Of a DNA stretch of 9,926 nt, positions 1-7,192 are shown in pieces. The notes below the pieces were generated by a model. That model had not been told where the DNA came from. It saw only the letters and a program-made list of their open reading frames with translations, and made no database searches. The number at the start of each line of letters is the position of its first letter. Position 1 is the first letter of the stretch. Source of the DNA: Bacteroidaceae bacterium (lineage in GTDB: Bacteria; Bacteroidota; Bacteroidia; Bacteroidales; Barnesiellaceae_A); NCBI GenBank assembly GCA_017561285.1, contig JAFZDG010000223.1, positions 1-9,926 of the forward strand. The letters run 5' to 3'. The position numbers and the translations under genes were made by a program.

Positions 1-1206
1 AAGCGTGCTGAAAATGGTATGATTTATGACCCTGTAACCATCACACGCGGCTCTACAGTGCGCGATGCCCTTGATATGATGAAAGAGTATCACATCGGAG
101 GTATCCCCGTAGTTGATGAAGAGGGTAAATTGGTAGGTATCGTAACCAATCGAGATCTCCGTTTCGAGCGCAATCTCAACTCGCTTGTTGACGATGTAAT
201 GACCAAAGAAAACTTGGTTACAACAACACAATCGACCGATCTACACGAGGCAGCCGACATTCTTCAAAAGCACAAGATAGAAAAACTACCGGTTGTTGAC
301 AAAGACAATCATTTGGTAGGTCTTGTAACATATAAAGATATAACCAAAGCCAAAGACAAACCATACGCTTGTAAAGATGAATTGGGACGACTTCGCGTAG
401 CAGCAGGTGTAGGTGTTACAGGCGACTCAATGGAGCGTGTTGACGCACTTGTAGCTGCCGGTGTTGATGCCATCGTTATCGACACAGCACACGGTCATAG
501 CAAGGGTGTAGTGACTATACTCAAGGCCGTAAAAGCCAAATATCCCAATCTCGATGTTGTTGTAGGTAACATTGCAACAGGCGAGGCTGCCAAGTACCTT
601 GTAGAAGCTGGTGCTGATGGTGTGAAAGTAGGTATTGGCCCGGGTTCAATCTGTACAACTCGTGTAATTGCCGGCGTTGGTGTTCCCCAACTCTCAGCTG
701 TTTATGATGTTGCCAAAGCCCTTGAAGGTACCGGAGTACCCTTGATTGCCGATGGTGGTATTCGCTACTCGGGCGATATAGTGAAGGCTCTTGCAGCCGG
801 AGCATACTCTGTTATGTTGGGCGGTATGTTGGCCGGTGTAGAAGAATCGCCCGGTGAGACTATCATCTACAATGGTCGTAAGTTTAAGTCTTATCGCGGT
901 ATGGGCTCACTTGAAGCTATGGAAAAAGGCTCGAAAGACCGCTATTTCCAAGCCGACGAGATGGATGCCAAGAAACTTGTACCTGAGGGTATTGCAGCAC
1001 GTGTTCCCTACAAAGGCTCTTTGTACGAGGTCGTTTATCAAATGATTGGTGGATTGCGTGCAGGTATGGGTTATTGTGGAGCGCACAATATGGACGAATT
1101 GCATAAGGCCAAGTTTACCCGCATCACCAACGCCGGTGTTGCAGAGAGCCATCCTCACGATGTAAACATCACAAGCGAGGCTCCCAACTATAGCCGTGGT
1201 CAATAA
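1..1206 (+). CDS. guaB: IMP dehydrogenase, 3' part (start off left edge)
   Basis: Oxidises IMP to XMP with NAD+, the committed step of guanine nucleotide synthesis in the cytoplasm. The frame is open from base 1 (KRAENG before the first Met at 19), and that stretch matches the residues just before the CBS domains in the family. About 90 N-terminal residues are therefore missing, and 19 is not the true start. Counting codons from base 1, two CBS domains span about 7-120 (HIGGIPVVDEEGKLVGIVT, then KIEKLPVVDKDNHLVGLVT). The barrel follows with IDTAHGHS, the catalytic loop GIGPGSICTTR (Cys at codon 218, bases 652-654), the IMP phosphate site DGGIRYSGD, YRGMGSLEAM, and the flap EGIAARVPYKG with its Arg and Tyr. 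The C-terminus is complete, ending EAPNYSRGQ, and the TAA is followed in frame by TGA. Every expected motif is present, so the enzyme should be active. Identification is near certain. Confidence 0.98.
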   Translation, partial: KRAENGMIYDPVTITRGSTVRDALDMMKEYHIGGIPVVDEEGKLVGIVTNRDLRFERNLNSLVDDVMTKENLVTTTQSTDLHEAADILQKHKIEKLPVVDKDNHLVGLVTYKDITKAKDKPYACKDELGRLRVAAGVGVTGDSMERVDALVAAGVDAIVIDTAHGHSKGVVTILKAVKAKYPNLDVVVGNIATGEAAKYLVEAGADGVKVGIGPGSICTTRVIAGVGVPQLSAVYDVAKALEGTGVPLIADGGIRYSGDIVKALAAGAYSVMLGGMLAGVEESPGETIIYNGRKFKSYRGMGSLEAMEKGSKDRYFQADEMDAKKLVPEGIAARVPYKGSLYEVVYQMIGGLRAGMGYCGAHNMDELHKAKFTRITNAGVAESHPHDVNITSEAPNYSRGQ

Positions 1207-1237
1207 TGAGTTTTGTAAAGATTTTATAAGTTATATT

Positions 1238-1278
1238 AACGGGGCGACAGACAATTTTTTGTTTGTTGTCCTCGTTTT
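1238..1278 (+). terminator. probable rho-independent terminator after guaB
   Basis: An imperfect inverted repeat pairs bases 1238-1254 with 1263-1276: AACG with CGTT, then a G-rich run with CCT, then ACA and CAA with their complements. Single or double bulges interrupt it around 1245-1246 and 1251, and the loop is T-rich. A short T run (TTTT, 1275-1278) lies at its 3' edge. It sits about 30 bp after the guaB stop and before a new coding run, where a terminator is expected. The bulges and short T run keep confidence moderate; a folding energy calculation would settle its strength. Confidence 0.55.
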
Positions 1279-1306
1279 ATAAAATAAAGTAACAGAAACA
1301 CATTTG
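1275..1306 (+). promoter_or_regulatory. weak candidate Bacteroidota-type promoter for the chaperone operon
   Basis: The known Bacteroides promoter has TTTG near -33 and TAnnTTTG near -7. Here CACATTTG (1299-1306) matches the -7 element with one mismatch. TTTT (1275-1278) matches the -33 element with one mismatch, 20 nt upstream. The position, after the guaB terminator and about 20 bases before the next ATG, is sensible. Both boxes are imperfect, the region is AT-rich, and chance matches are easy, so this is only a candidate. Apart from this and the hairpin, the 122-bp gap shows nothing else. Confidence 0.25.
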
Positions 1307-1328
1307 TAAAAAAAATAAAAGTATCGAA

Positions 1329-3257
1329 ATGAGAAAACACTGGATGATGGCTGCACTCATCGCAGCCGGTATTTGTACAAATGCATTTGCTCAAGACAAC
1401 GAAGTCTTGATGAATATCAATGGTAAAGAAATCACCAAATCGGAGTTTGAATATATCTACCATAAAAACAACAAGCAACAAGTTGACATAAACAGCTTGG
1501 AAGAATATATGCCACTCTTTATCAACTACAAACTGAAAGTAGATGCAGCAGAGAAGGCCGGTATAGACACTACCGATATTTTTATCACAGAGCTGAATGG
1601 CTACCGCAAAGAGTTAGCCAAGCCCTACTTGGCCGATAGAGCTACCGAAGAGGCGCTCTTGAAAGAGGCATATGACAACTACGCAAAGAATGTTGAAATA
1701 AGTCACATCCTCATCTCAGCAGGCCAAATGCCTACCGAAGAGAGTCGTGCAGCAGCGCTGGTCAAGGCTCAAGAAGTAGCAGCCAAAGCTAAAGCCGGCG
1801 AAGATTTTGCAGCCCTTGCCCAACAATACTCAGAGGATCCCGGCTCGCAAGCTCGCGGCGGATACCTCGGCTATGTAAAAGGAGGCCGACTCATTTACTC
1901 TTTTGAGAAAGTAGCTTTCTCTATGAATCCCGGTGAAATTTCAGAACCTGTAGAGACTCGCTTCGGCTATCACATTATCAAAGTACATAATGTACGTGCC
2001 GACCAAGGTGAGCGTCTTTGCGCACATATCTTCTTGATGGTTCCTCGCGATGCATCGCCCGAAGTTGAGGCTCAAAAGAAAGCCGAAGCAGAGGCTATAT
2101 ACAACGACCTTATGGCCGGTGCAGACTTTGTAACAATGGCTCGCGAAAAGTCTAACGACCAATCAAATGCTATGCGGGGCGGTGAGTTGCCTTGGGTATC
2201 GGCTGGTGACTTGGTAAAAGAGATTGAGGATGCTGCATTCTCATTGGAAGTGGGCAAAATAGCGGCTCCTGTTCGCTCGTCATATGGCTATCACATCGTA
2301 AGATTGAACGACTCTCGCAGTGTGCGTTCATTTGATGAAATGCGTGGAGAGTTGCAACAACGTCTTACACGTGATGAGCGTGGCAGTATGGGACGCACTG
2401 TTCTTATGAACAAGCTCAAAGCCGAGAACAACTACAAAATAAACGATATGATGGTAGAGACTGCCCTATCTTTGTGTGGTACAGCCATCGACTCTACAGC
2501 ATTGGCTACACTTGCTCAACAAGACCTCGTATTGGCCACCTATGCCAACAAACAAATCACATCGAAAGACCTTGCCGCATCGCTCAAATCTCGTCGTTTG
2601 GTTCCCGGTCACGATGTTAAGGCCGTTATTATGGCTGAGATTGAACGCAAAGCCGAAGCCGATTTGTTAGAGATTGAAACAGCTGCTCTTTCAGAAAAAT
2701 ATCCCGAATATCGCAACCTCATCAACGAATATCGCGATGGTATGCTTCTCTTTGAGATAAGCAATCGTGAGGTATGGGAAAAAGCCACATCGGATATCAA
2801 AGGCTTAGAGAAATTCTTTAAGAAAAACAAGAAGAAATATACATGGGACCGTCCTCGCTACAAAGGTATGGTGATAAGTTGCACCAACGATAGCGTAATG
2901 AAAGAGGTGAAAAAGTTTATCAAGAAAAATAAAAACAGCAACTTAGCAGTAGCCATAGACACAACCTTCAATACCGACTCTACCATTTTGGTATCAATAG
3001 ACAACGGCTTGTATGTTGAGGGTGATAACAAGTTTGTCGATGAACTCATCTTTGGCGGTGCTCAAGCACAACGCAATGAAGAGTTACCCGTAGTATTCTT
3101 GTCGGGCAAAACACTGAAAGCACCCGAAAGCTTCCTTGACGTACGCGGACAAGTCACTGCCGATTATCAAGAATACCTCGAGAAATTGTGGGTAGAGCAA
3201 CTCAACAAGAAAGCCAATGTTGTTGTAAATGAAGATGTCTTAAAAACTATTAAGTAA
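1329..3257 (+). CDS. periplasmic peptidyl-prolyl isomerase with two intact parvulin domains (SurA/PpiC-like)
   Basis: An exported PPIase and probable chaperone for outer-membrane proteins. Residues 1-21 are a signal peptide (hydrophobic core, NAFA before the cut). A SurA-type N-terminal helical region follows at about 25-120. Parvulin domain 1 (about 122-219) keeps its key residues: H126 in SHILI, D170 in YSEDPGS, the RGGYLG turn and H215 in GYHII. Parvulin domain 2 (about 229-326) keeps H233, D277, RGGELPW and H322 in GYHIV. The remaining 300 or so residues hold a second helical stretch (about 400-500, with YRDGMLLFEI and the Lys-rich KKNKKKY) and a region from 508 to the end that resembles a third, degenerate parvulin with its tail. 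This long form, rather than the roughly 430-residue E. coli SurA, is usual in Bacteroidales. The ATG follows an A-rich leader without Shine-Dalgarno. It is the first gene of the probable operon. The fold is secure; clients are unknown. Confidence 0.93.
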   Translation: MRKHWMMAALIAAGICTNAFAQDNEVLMNINGKEITKSEFEYIYHKNNKQQVDINSLEEYMPLFINYKLKVDAAEKAGIDTTDIFITELNGYRKELAKPYLADRATEEALLKEAYDNYAKNVEISHILISAGQMPTEESRAAALVKAQEVAAKAKAGEDFAALAQQYSEDPGSQARGGYLGYVKGGRLIYSFEKVAFSMNPGEISEPVETRFGYHIIKVHNVRADQGERLCAHIFLMVPRDASPEVEAQKKAEAEAIYNDLMAGADFVTMAREKSNDQSNAMRGGELPWVSAGDLVKEIEDAAFSLEVGKIAAPVRSSYGYHIVRLNDSRSVRSFDEMRGELQQRLTRDERGSMGRTVLMNKLKAENNYKINDMMVETALSLCGTAIDSTALATLAQQDLVLATYANKQITSKDLAASLKSRRLVPGHDVKAVIMAEIERKAEADLLEIETAALSEKYPEYRNLINEYRDGMLLFEISNREVWEKATSDIKGLEKFFKKNKKKYTWDRPRYKGMVISCTNDSVMKEVKKFIKKNKNSNLAVAIDTTFNTDSTILVSIDNGLYVEGDNKFVDELIFGGAQAQRNEELPVVFLSGKTLKAPESFLDVRGQVTADYQEYLEKLWVEQLNKKANVVVNEDVLKTIK

Positions 3258-3273
3258 AAAATATCTTCGATTT

Positions 3274-3298
3274 TTTCGTCGTACATTTACTGACGAAA
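3274..3298 (+). other. small inverted repeat between first and second chaperone genes
   Basis: TTTCGTC (3274-3280) and GACGAAA (3292-3298) form a perfect 7-bp stem with an 11-base loop in the 53-bp gap. There is no T run after it on the plus strand; the run of six T lies on its upstream side and overlaps the first arm. It is therefore a poor terminator for this operon. It could be a weak mRNA processing or stability hairpin that tunes expression of the downstream genes, or chance. Confidence 0.3.
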
Positions 3299-3310
3299 CA
3301 AGATTATAGC

Positions 3311-4180
3311 GTGAAAAAAATATTTTTAATATCGTTATGTAGCATCCTCATACTATTGGTATGGGGATGTTACGGTAAACATGAAACCTCGCAAAACATT
3401 GTCGCAAGGGTAGGAAAATATGTGCTCACCATCGAAGAAATAACAACAGAGATACCGGCCGGACTCAACGACTCGGCACGAGCTTTGTTTGTAAAGAACT
3501 ATGTCGATGAATGGATTTCATCGCAACTTATCTACGATGTGGCATGCAAGAACCTTACCCATACCGAGCATCTCAACAACTTGGTAGAGGAGTATAGACG
3601 TGATTTGTATGCCTATGAATACCGTAAAAGACTTTCGGACGAGCGACTTGCAGCCGAATTGTCAGAAGATACCATTCAAGCGTTCTATGCAGCCCACAAA
3701 GGCGAGTTCAAGTTACAACGCGATATAGCCAAAGGAGTTTTTCTGAAAGTACCCACCCAAGCACCTCAATTGCAAGCGTTGCGCAAATGGGTAGCTTCGG
3801 CCGGCAAACAAGGTGTTGAGGAGATTGAAAAGTATGCCGTAAAAAATGCAATAGGATACGACTATTTTCTCGACCGCTGGGTATTTACCGATGATATTAA
3901 AGATAATATTCCTTATGAGTTTGACAGTAATACATCGGTCATAGTACCACAAAAAATGTTTGAACACAAGGGTAACGATATGATATATCTGCTCTACATA
4001 GATAGCTGTATGTATGCAGGAGATATTATGCCCTATGAGGTAGCACGCCAACGCATTACAGAGATACTGCTCAACGAACGCCGCATAACATTTAATCGTG
4101 AACTTGAACAGGCTCTTTACCAAGAGGCTATTGCCGATGGTACAATTGAGCGATATGATGTTAAATTAACCGCAGAATAA
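3311..4180 (+). CDS. putative SurA-like chaperone lipoprotein without a parvulin active site
   Basis: A 289-residue exported protein starting at GTG. The first 20 residues are a lipoprotein-type signal (MKKIF, hydrophobic core, then LLVWGC), predicting lipidation at C20. The Trp at -2 of the lipobox is unusual, so this is likely rather than sure. Residues about 30-130 look like the SurA N-terminal chaperone module: VARVGKYVLTIEEI, then helices including FVKNYVDEWISSQLIYDVA. From about 138 the chain follows parvulin spacing (DIAKGVFLKVP where HIL would be, NDMIYLLYID where the last strand would be), but it has no catalytic His, no SxD and no GG turn. It is probably a binding-only chaperone tethered to a membrane. 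The next gene begins 12 bp after its stop, so the two are almost certainly co-transcribed. The family is my inference from pattern and context; the safest name is hypothetical lipoprotein. Confidence 0.8.
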   Translation: MKKIFLISLCSILILLVWGCYGKHETSQNIVARVGKYVLTIEEITTEIPAGLNDSARALFVKNYVDEWISSQLIYDVACKNLTHTEHLNNLVEEYRRDLYAYEYRKRLSDERLAAELSEDTIQAFYAAHKGEFKLQRDIAKGVFLKVPTQAPQLQALRKWVASAGKQGVEEIEKYAVKNAIGYDYFLDRWVFTDDIKDNIPYEFDSNTSVIVPQKMFEHKGNDMIYLLYIDSCMYAGDIMPYEVARQRITEILLNERRITFNRELEQALYQEAIADGTIERYDVKLTAE

Positions 4181-4192
4181 TTGTAATAATAT

Positions 4193-5557
4193 ATGAAGAA
4201 GATAGCATTTATAATTTGTGCGCTATGTAGTGTTATCACAACCGTTGTTGCGCAAGTTGCGCAAAACAATATCATCGAAGAGGTTGTATGGGTAGTTGGA
4301 GATGAGCCTATATACCGCTCGGAGGTAGAGACACAGATACAACAAATGAAGTATGACGGTGTGAAAATAGAAGGTGATCCCTATTGCGTCATACCCGAAA
4401 TGATTGCAGTACAAAAATTGTATTTGCACCAAGCAAAACTCGATACAATCATCGTACCCGAGAGCCAAGTAAACCAAGAGGTAGATATGCGTATCAACTA
4501 TTTTATTGACCAACTGGGCTCGAAAGAGAAGGTAGAAGAGTATTTCCGCAAACCTCTCAAAGAGATACAAGAAGAGTTGGCAGAGTATGTTCGCAACAAC
4601 AATATTGTACAAGAGGTACAACGTACGCTGGTAAGTGACGTAAAAACCACCCCCGCCGAAGTACGTAAGTTCTACAACACACTACCCAAAGACAGCCTTC
4701 CTACCATCCCTATGCAAGTAGAGGTGCAAGTCATTGCTATCTATCCACAAGTACCTCAACAAGAAATAGACAATGTAAAGGCTCAATTGAGAGAGTTCTC
4801 GGAGCAAGTAAACTCGGGTGAACGTGAATTCTCGACTCTTGCCATTCTACACTCAGAAGACCCCGGTACAGCTATGCGTGGTGGTGAATTGGGATTCGTA
4901 AGCAAAGGTACATTGGCACCGGAGTTTGCTGCGGTTGCATTCAATCTCAACGACACCAAAAAAGTCTCTAAAATTGTTGAAACGGAATTTGGATATCACA
5001 TCATACAACTGATAGAGAAACGTGGCGACCAAATCAATTGCCGTCACATCCTGCTCAAACCTCGTGTATCGAATAAGGATATTGAAGCAGCCATACATCT
5101 GCTCGACTCTGTTCGCAACGATATTAGCACAGAGAAATTTACCTTTGAAGAGGCCGCACCTTACATTTCGCAAGATAAAGAAACCCGTTATAACAAGGGA
5201 TTGATGAGTAATGCAAACACCGGATCGACAAGATTTGAAATGCGTGAGCTACCTCAAGACATAGCCAAGACCGTAGCTACCCTCAAGGAAGGAGAGGTTT
5301 CGAAGCCCATTACTACCATCGATGTCAAAAACAACAAAGAGGTGGTAATGTTGATAAAACTTCACTCACGTAGAGAGGCACACAAAGCCGACCTTGTAAA
5401 CGACTATCAGGTCATTGCCAATATGCTTGAGGCTCAAAAACGTGCCAAAATCTTGCAAGAGTGGATTGAGAAAAAACGTCGCGATACCTTTGTGCGCATC
5501 AAAGAGGGTTGGCGCAACTGCGACTTTAAATACGAAGGTTGGATAAAAGAGAACTGA
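4193..5557 (+). CDS. SurA-like periplasmic peptidyl-prolyl isomerase with two altered parvulin domains
   Basis: The closest counterpart of E. coli SurA in this window, at 454 residues and in the order signal peptide, N-terminal module, parvulin 1, parvulin 2, C-terminal helix. The signal peptide ends near residue 20 (TTVVA before Q). The chaperone module covers about 25-170, opening with EEVVWVVGDEPIYRSEVE, the classic SurA N-terminal start. Parvulin 1 (about 175-273) has D223 in HSEDPGT, RGGELGF and H269 in FGYHII, but V180 occupies the position of the first catalytic His. Parvulin 2 (about 283-391) has H285 in CRHILL, but its last strand reads EVVMLIKL, so the final His is gone and the GG turn is weak. 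A C-terminal helix (about 400-430, KKRR) closes the fold, as in SurA. It probably carries unfolded outer-membrane proteins to the BAM complex; residual isomerase activity is doubtful. The OstA-like gene starts 15 bp downstream. Confidence 0.92.
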   Translation: MKKIAFIICALCSVITTVVAQVAQNNIIEEVVWVVGDEPIYRSEVETQIQQMKYDGVKIEGDPYCVIPEMIAVQKLYLHQAKLDTIIVPESQVNQEVDMRINYFIDQLGSKEKVEEYFRKPLKEIQEELAEYVRNNNIVQEVQRTLVSDVKTTPAEVRKFYNTLPKDSLPTIPMQVEVQVIAIYPQVPQQEIDNVKAQLREFSEQVNSGEREFSTLAILHSEDPGTAMRGGELGFVSKGTLAPEFAAVAFNLNDTKKVSKIVETEFGYHIIQLIEKRGDQINCRHILLKPRVSNKDIEAAIHLLDSVRNDISTEKFTFEEAAPYISQDKETRYNKGLMSNANTGSTRFEMRELPQDIAKTVATLKEGEVSKPITTIDVKNNKEVVMLIKLHSRREAHKADLVNDYQVIANMLEAQKRAKILQEWIEKKRRDTFVRIKEGWRNCDFKYEGWIKEN

Positions 5558-5572
5558 TTATAAGCACTACAT

Positions 5573-7171
5573 ATGACTAAGTCGCGTATATTTCCTATCG
5601 TATTTCTTATTCTTACGGCAGTGTCGGTGATGGGTATATCTCAAGTACAGCCATCGTCCACCCCGTCGAGCAGCAAAGAAAAAGTACACCTGTTGAATGC
5701 CGATTCACTCACTTTCGATGCCGAAAAGAGTGCCGATTATCGTGTACTGCATGGCAATGTGCGATTTAGGAAAGATAGTATGTATATGTATTGCGACAGT
5801 GCCTATTTTTACGAAAAGAACAACTCATTCGATGCCTTTGGCAATGTTCGTATGGAACAAGGCGATACGCTCTTTATCTATAGCGATGTTCTATATTACG
5901 ATGGCAAAGAGCAACTGGCCGAGCTACGCAAAAACGTGCGTATGATCAATCGTAACGTCACACTCTATACCGACAGCCTCAACTACGATATGACCGATAA
6001 TATCGGCTATTACTTTGTAGGAGGCTCGATTGTAGATGAGAAAAACGAACTGGTGTCGGTATATGGAGAATACTCAACCTCGACCAAAGATGCCATATTT
6101 AACTTTGATGTGGTACTCACCAACGAAGATTATGTAATCTACTCCGACACATTGCGATATAACACTGATACCAAAATAAGCTACCTTTTTGGCCCCTCTA
6201 CAATAGTATCGGACAGCAACACCATCTATACAACACATGGATGGTATGACACCAACACCGACCAAGCTATGTTGTTGGAGCGTTCAAAATTGATGGGCGA
6301 CCGCAAAATGCTTACAGGCGATACCCTCTACTACGACCGTAAGAATGGATTGGGTGAGGCATTTGGCAATATGTTTCTCATTGATTCGGCACAATCTGTT
6401 ATCATGGAAGGTCAATATGGATTCTACAACGAGCTGACCGACTATACATTTGCAACCGATAGTGCCAAGGTTATGGAGTTCTCTCGCAAAGACACACTCT
6501 ATATGCACGCCGATACACTGCTATCATTTGTCGATACCGATTCAACCCGAATACTACGTGCATACTATGGTGTTCGTCTCTATCGTATAGATGCACAAGG
6601 TGTGTGCGACTCATTGCAATACACCGAGCGTGATAGCTGTCTTGTGATGTACACCAAACCCATTTTATGGAGTGGCGAACAACAAATTTTTGGCGACACG
6701 ATACGTATGTTTTTCAACGACTCTACCATCGACTGGGCACATATCATCAATCGTAGTTTAGCCACACAACACAAAGGTGGTAACTATTACGATCAGATGG
6801 AGGGTAATGAAATAAAAGCCTTTTTTGAAGAGAATGAGTTGCGCCGAATAGAGACATTGGGCAATGTTTTGGCTATACTATACCCGCAAGAGAGCGACTC
6901 AACCATTACCGGTATGCTTAGTTCCGAATCAAGTTTCCTCAACATATTCTTGGAGAAGAACGAGATGAAGAAAATTGTTATGTGGCCATCGGTAAAGGGC
7001 AAGATGTATCCTCTCGAACTGCTCACCCCCGAGACTATGTTCCTTTCGCGTTATGTATGGTACGATGATCGCCGGCCCATTGACAAAGACGACATCTTCC
7101 GCCGCTTTAAGGAAGGCACTCAAAACGATGAGGAGCAACGCAATTCAACCACACACCAATTTAACTTGTAA
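5573..7171 (+). CDS. OstA/LptA-like repeat protein, probable lipopolysaccharide transport
   Basis: A 532-residue exported protein of the OstA-like type found in Bacteroidota, related to periplasmic LptA and the N-terminal domain of LptD, which form a beta-jellyroll groove carrying lipopolysaccharide. Residues 7-22 are a hydrophobic signal segment; the cleavage site is unclear and there is no lipobox Cys. A Ser/Pro-rich linker (26-36) leads into LLNADSLTFD and LHGNVRFRKD, the characteristic OstA opening. Tyr/Asp-rich units of about 26-32 residues then repeat to about residue 420, marked by D-T/S-L-x-Y-D (D44, D75, D105, D134, D192, D250, D314, D346, D375), often followed by GNV. The last 100 residues lose the repeat and end in a charged tail. 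LptA of E. coli is about 185 residues, so this array is much longer and could span more of the periplasm. It follows a SurA-like gene by 15 bp and precedes mutL by 21 bp. Family firm, precise role inferred. Confidence 0.88.
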   Translation: MTKSRIFPIVFLILTAVSVMGISQVQPSSTPSSSKEKVHLLNADSLTFDAEKSADYRVLHGNVRFRKDSMYMYCDSAYFYEKNNSFDAFGNVRMEQGDTLFIYSDVLYYDGKEQLAELRKNVRMINRNVTLYTDSLNYDMTDNIGYYFVGGSIVDEKNELVSVYGEYSTSTKDAIFNFDVVLTNEDYVIYSDTLRYNTDTKISYLFGPSTIVSDSNTIYTTHGWYDTNTDQAMLLERSKLMGDRKMLTGDTLYYDRKNGLGEAFGNMFLIDSAQSVIMEGQYGFYNELTDYTFATDSAKVMEFSRKDTLYMHADTLLSFVDTDSTRILRAYYGVRLYRIDAQGVCDSLQYTERDSCLVMYTKPILWSGEQQIFGDTIRMFFNDSTIDWAHIINRSLATQHKGGNYYDQMEGNEIKAFFEENELRRIETLGNVLAILYPQESDSTITGMLSSESSFLNIFLEKNEMKKIVMWPSVKGKMYPLELLTPETMFLSRYVWYDDRRPIDKDDIFRRFKEGTQNDEEQRNSTTHQFNL

Positions 7172-7192
7172 TTATCATTACACCAACAGCAA

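Noticed and set aside
19..21. ATG at 19 as the start of guaB
   Set aside because: The frame is open from base 1, and the residues before it match the interior of IMP dehydrogenase. The N-terminal part of the barrel would be missing.
3271..3298. Hairpin at 3274-3298 as an operon terminator
   Set aside because: The T run is on the upstream side for the plus strand, the stem is only 7 bp, and the next gene starts 12 bp later.
3713..4123. Minus-strand open frame of 136 codons
   Set aside because: It is antisense to the 289-aa lipoprotein gene, with no domain, signal or promoter. The plus frame has a signal peptide and operon spacing.
4223..4621. Minus-strand open frame of 132 codons, rich in Tyr, Cys and Leu
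   Set aside because: It lies wholly inside the 454-aa SurA-like gene, whose protein is clearly conserved. The odd composition is what the complement of that codon usage gives.
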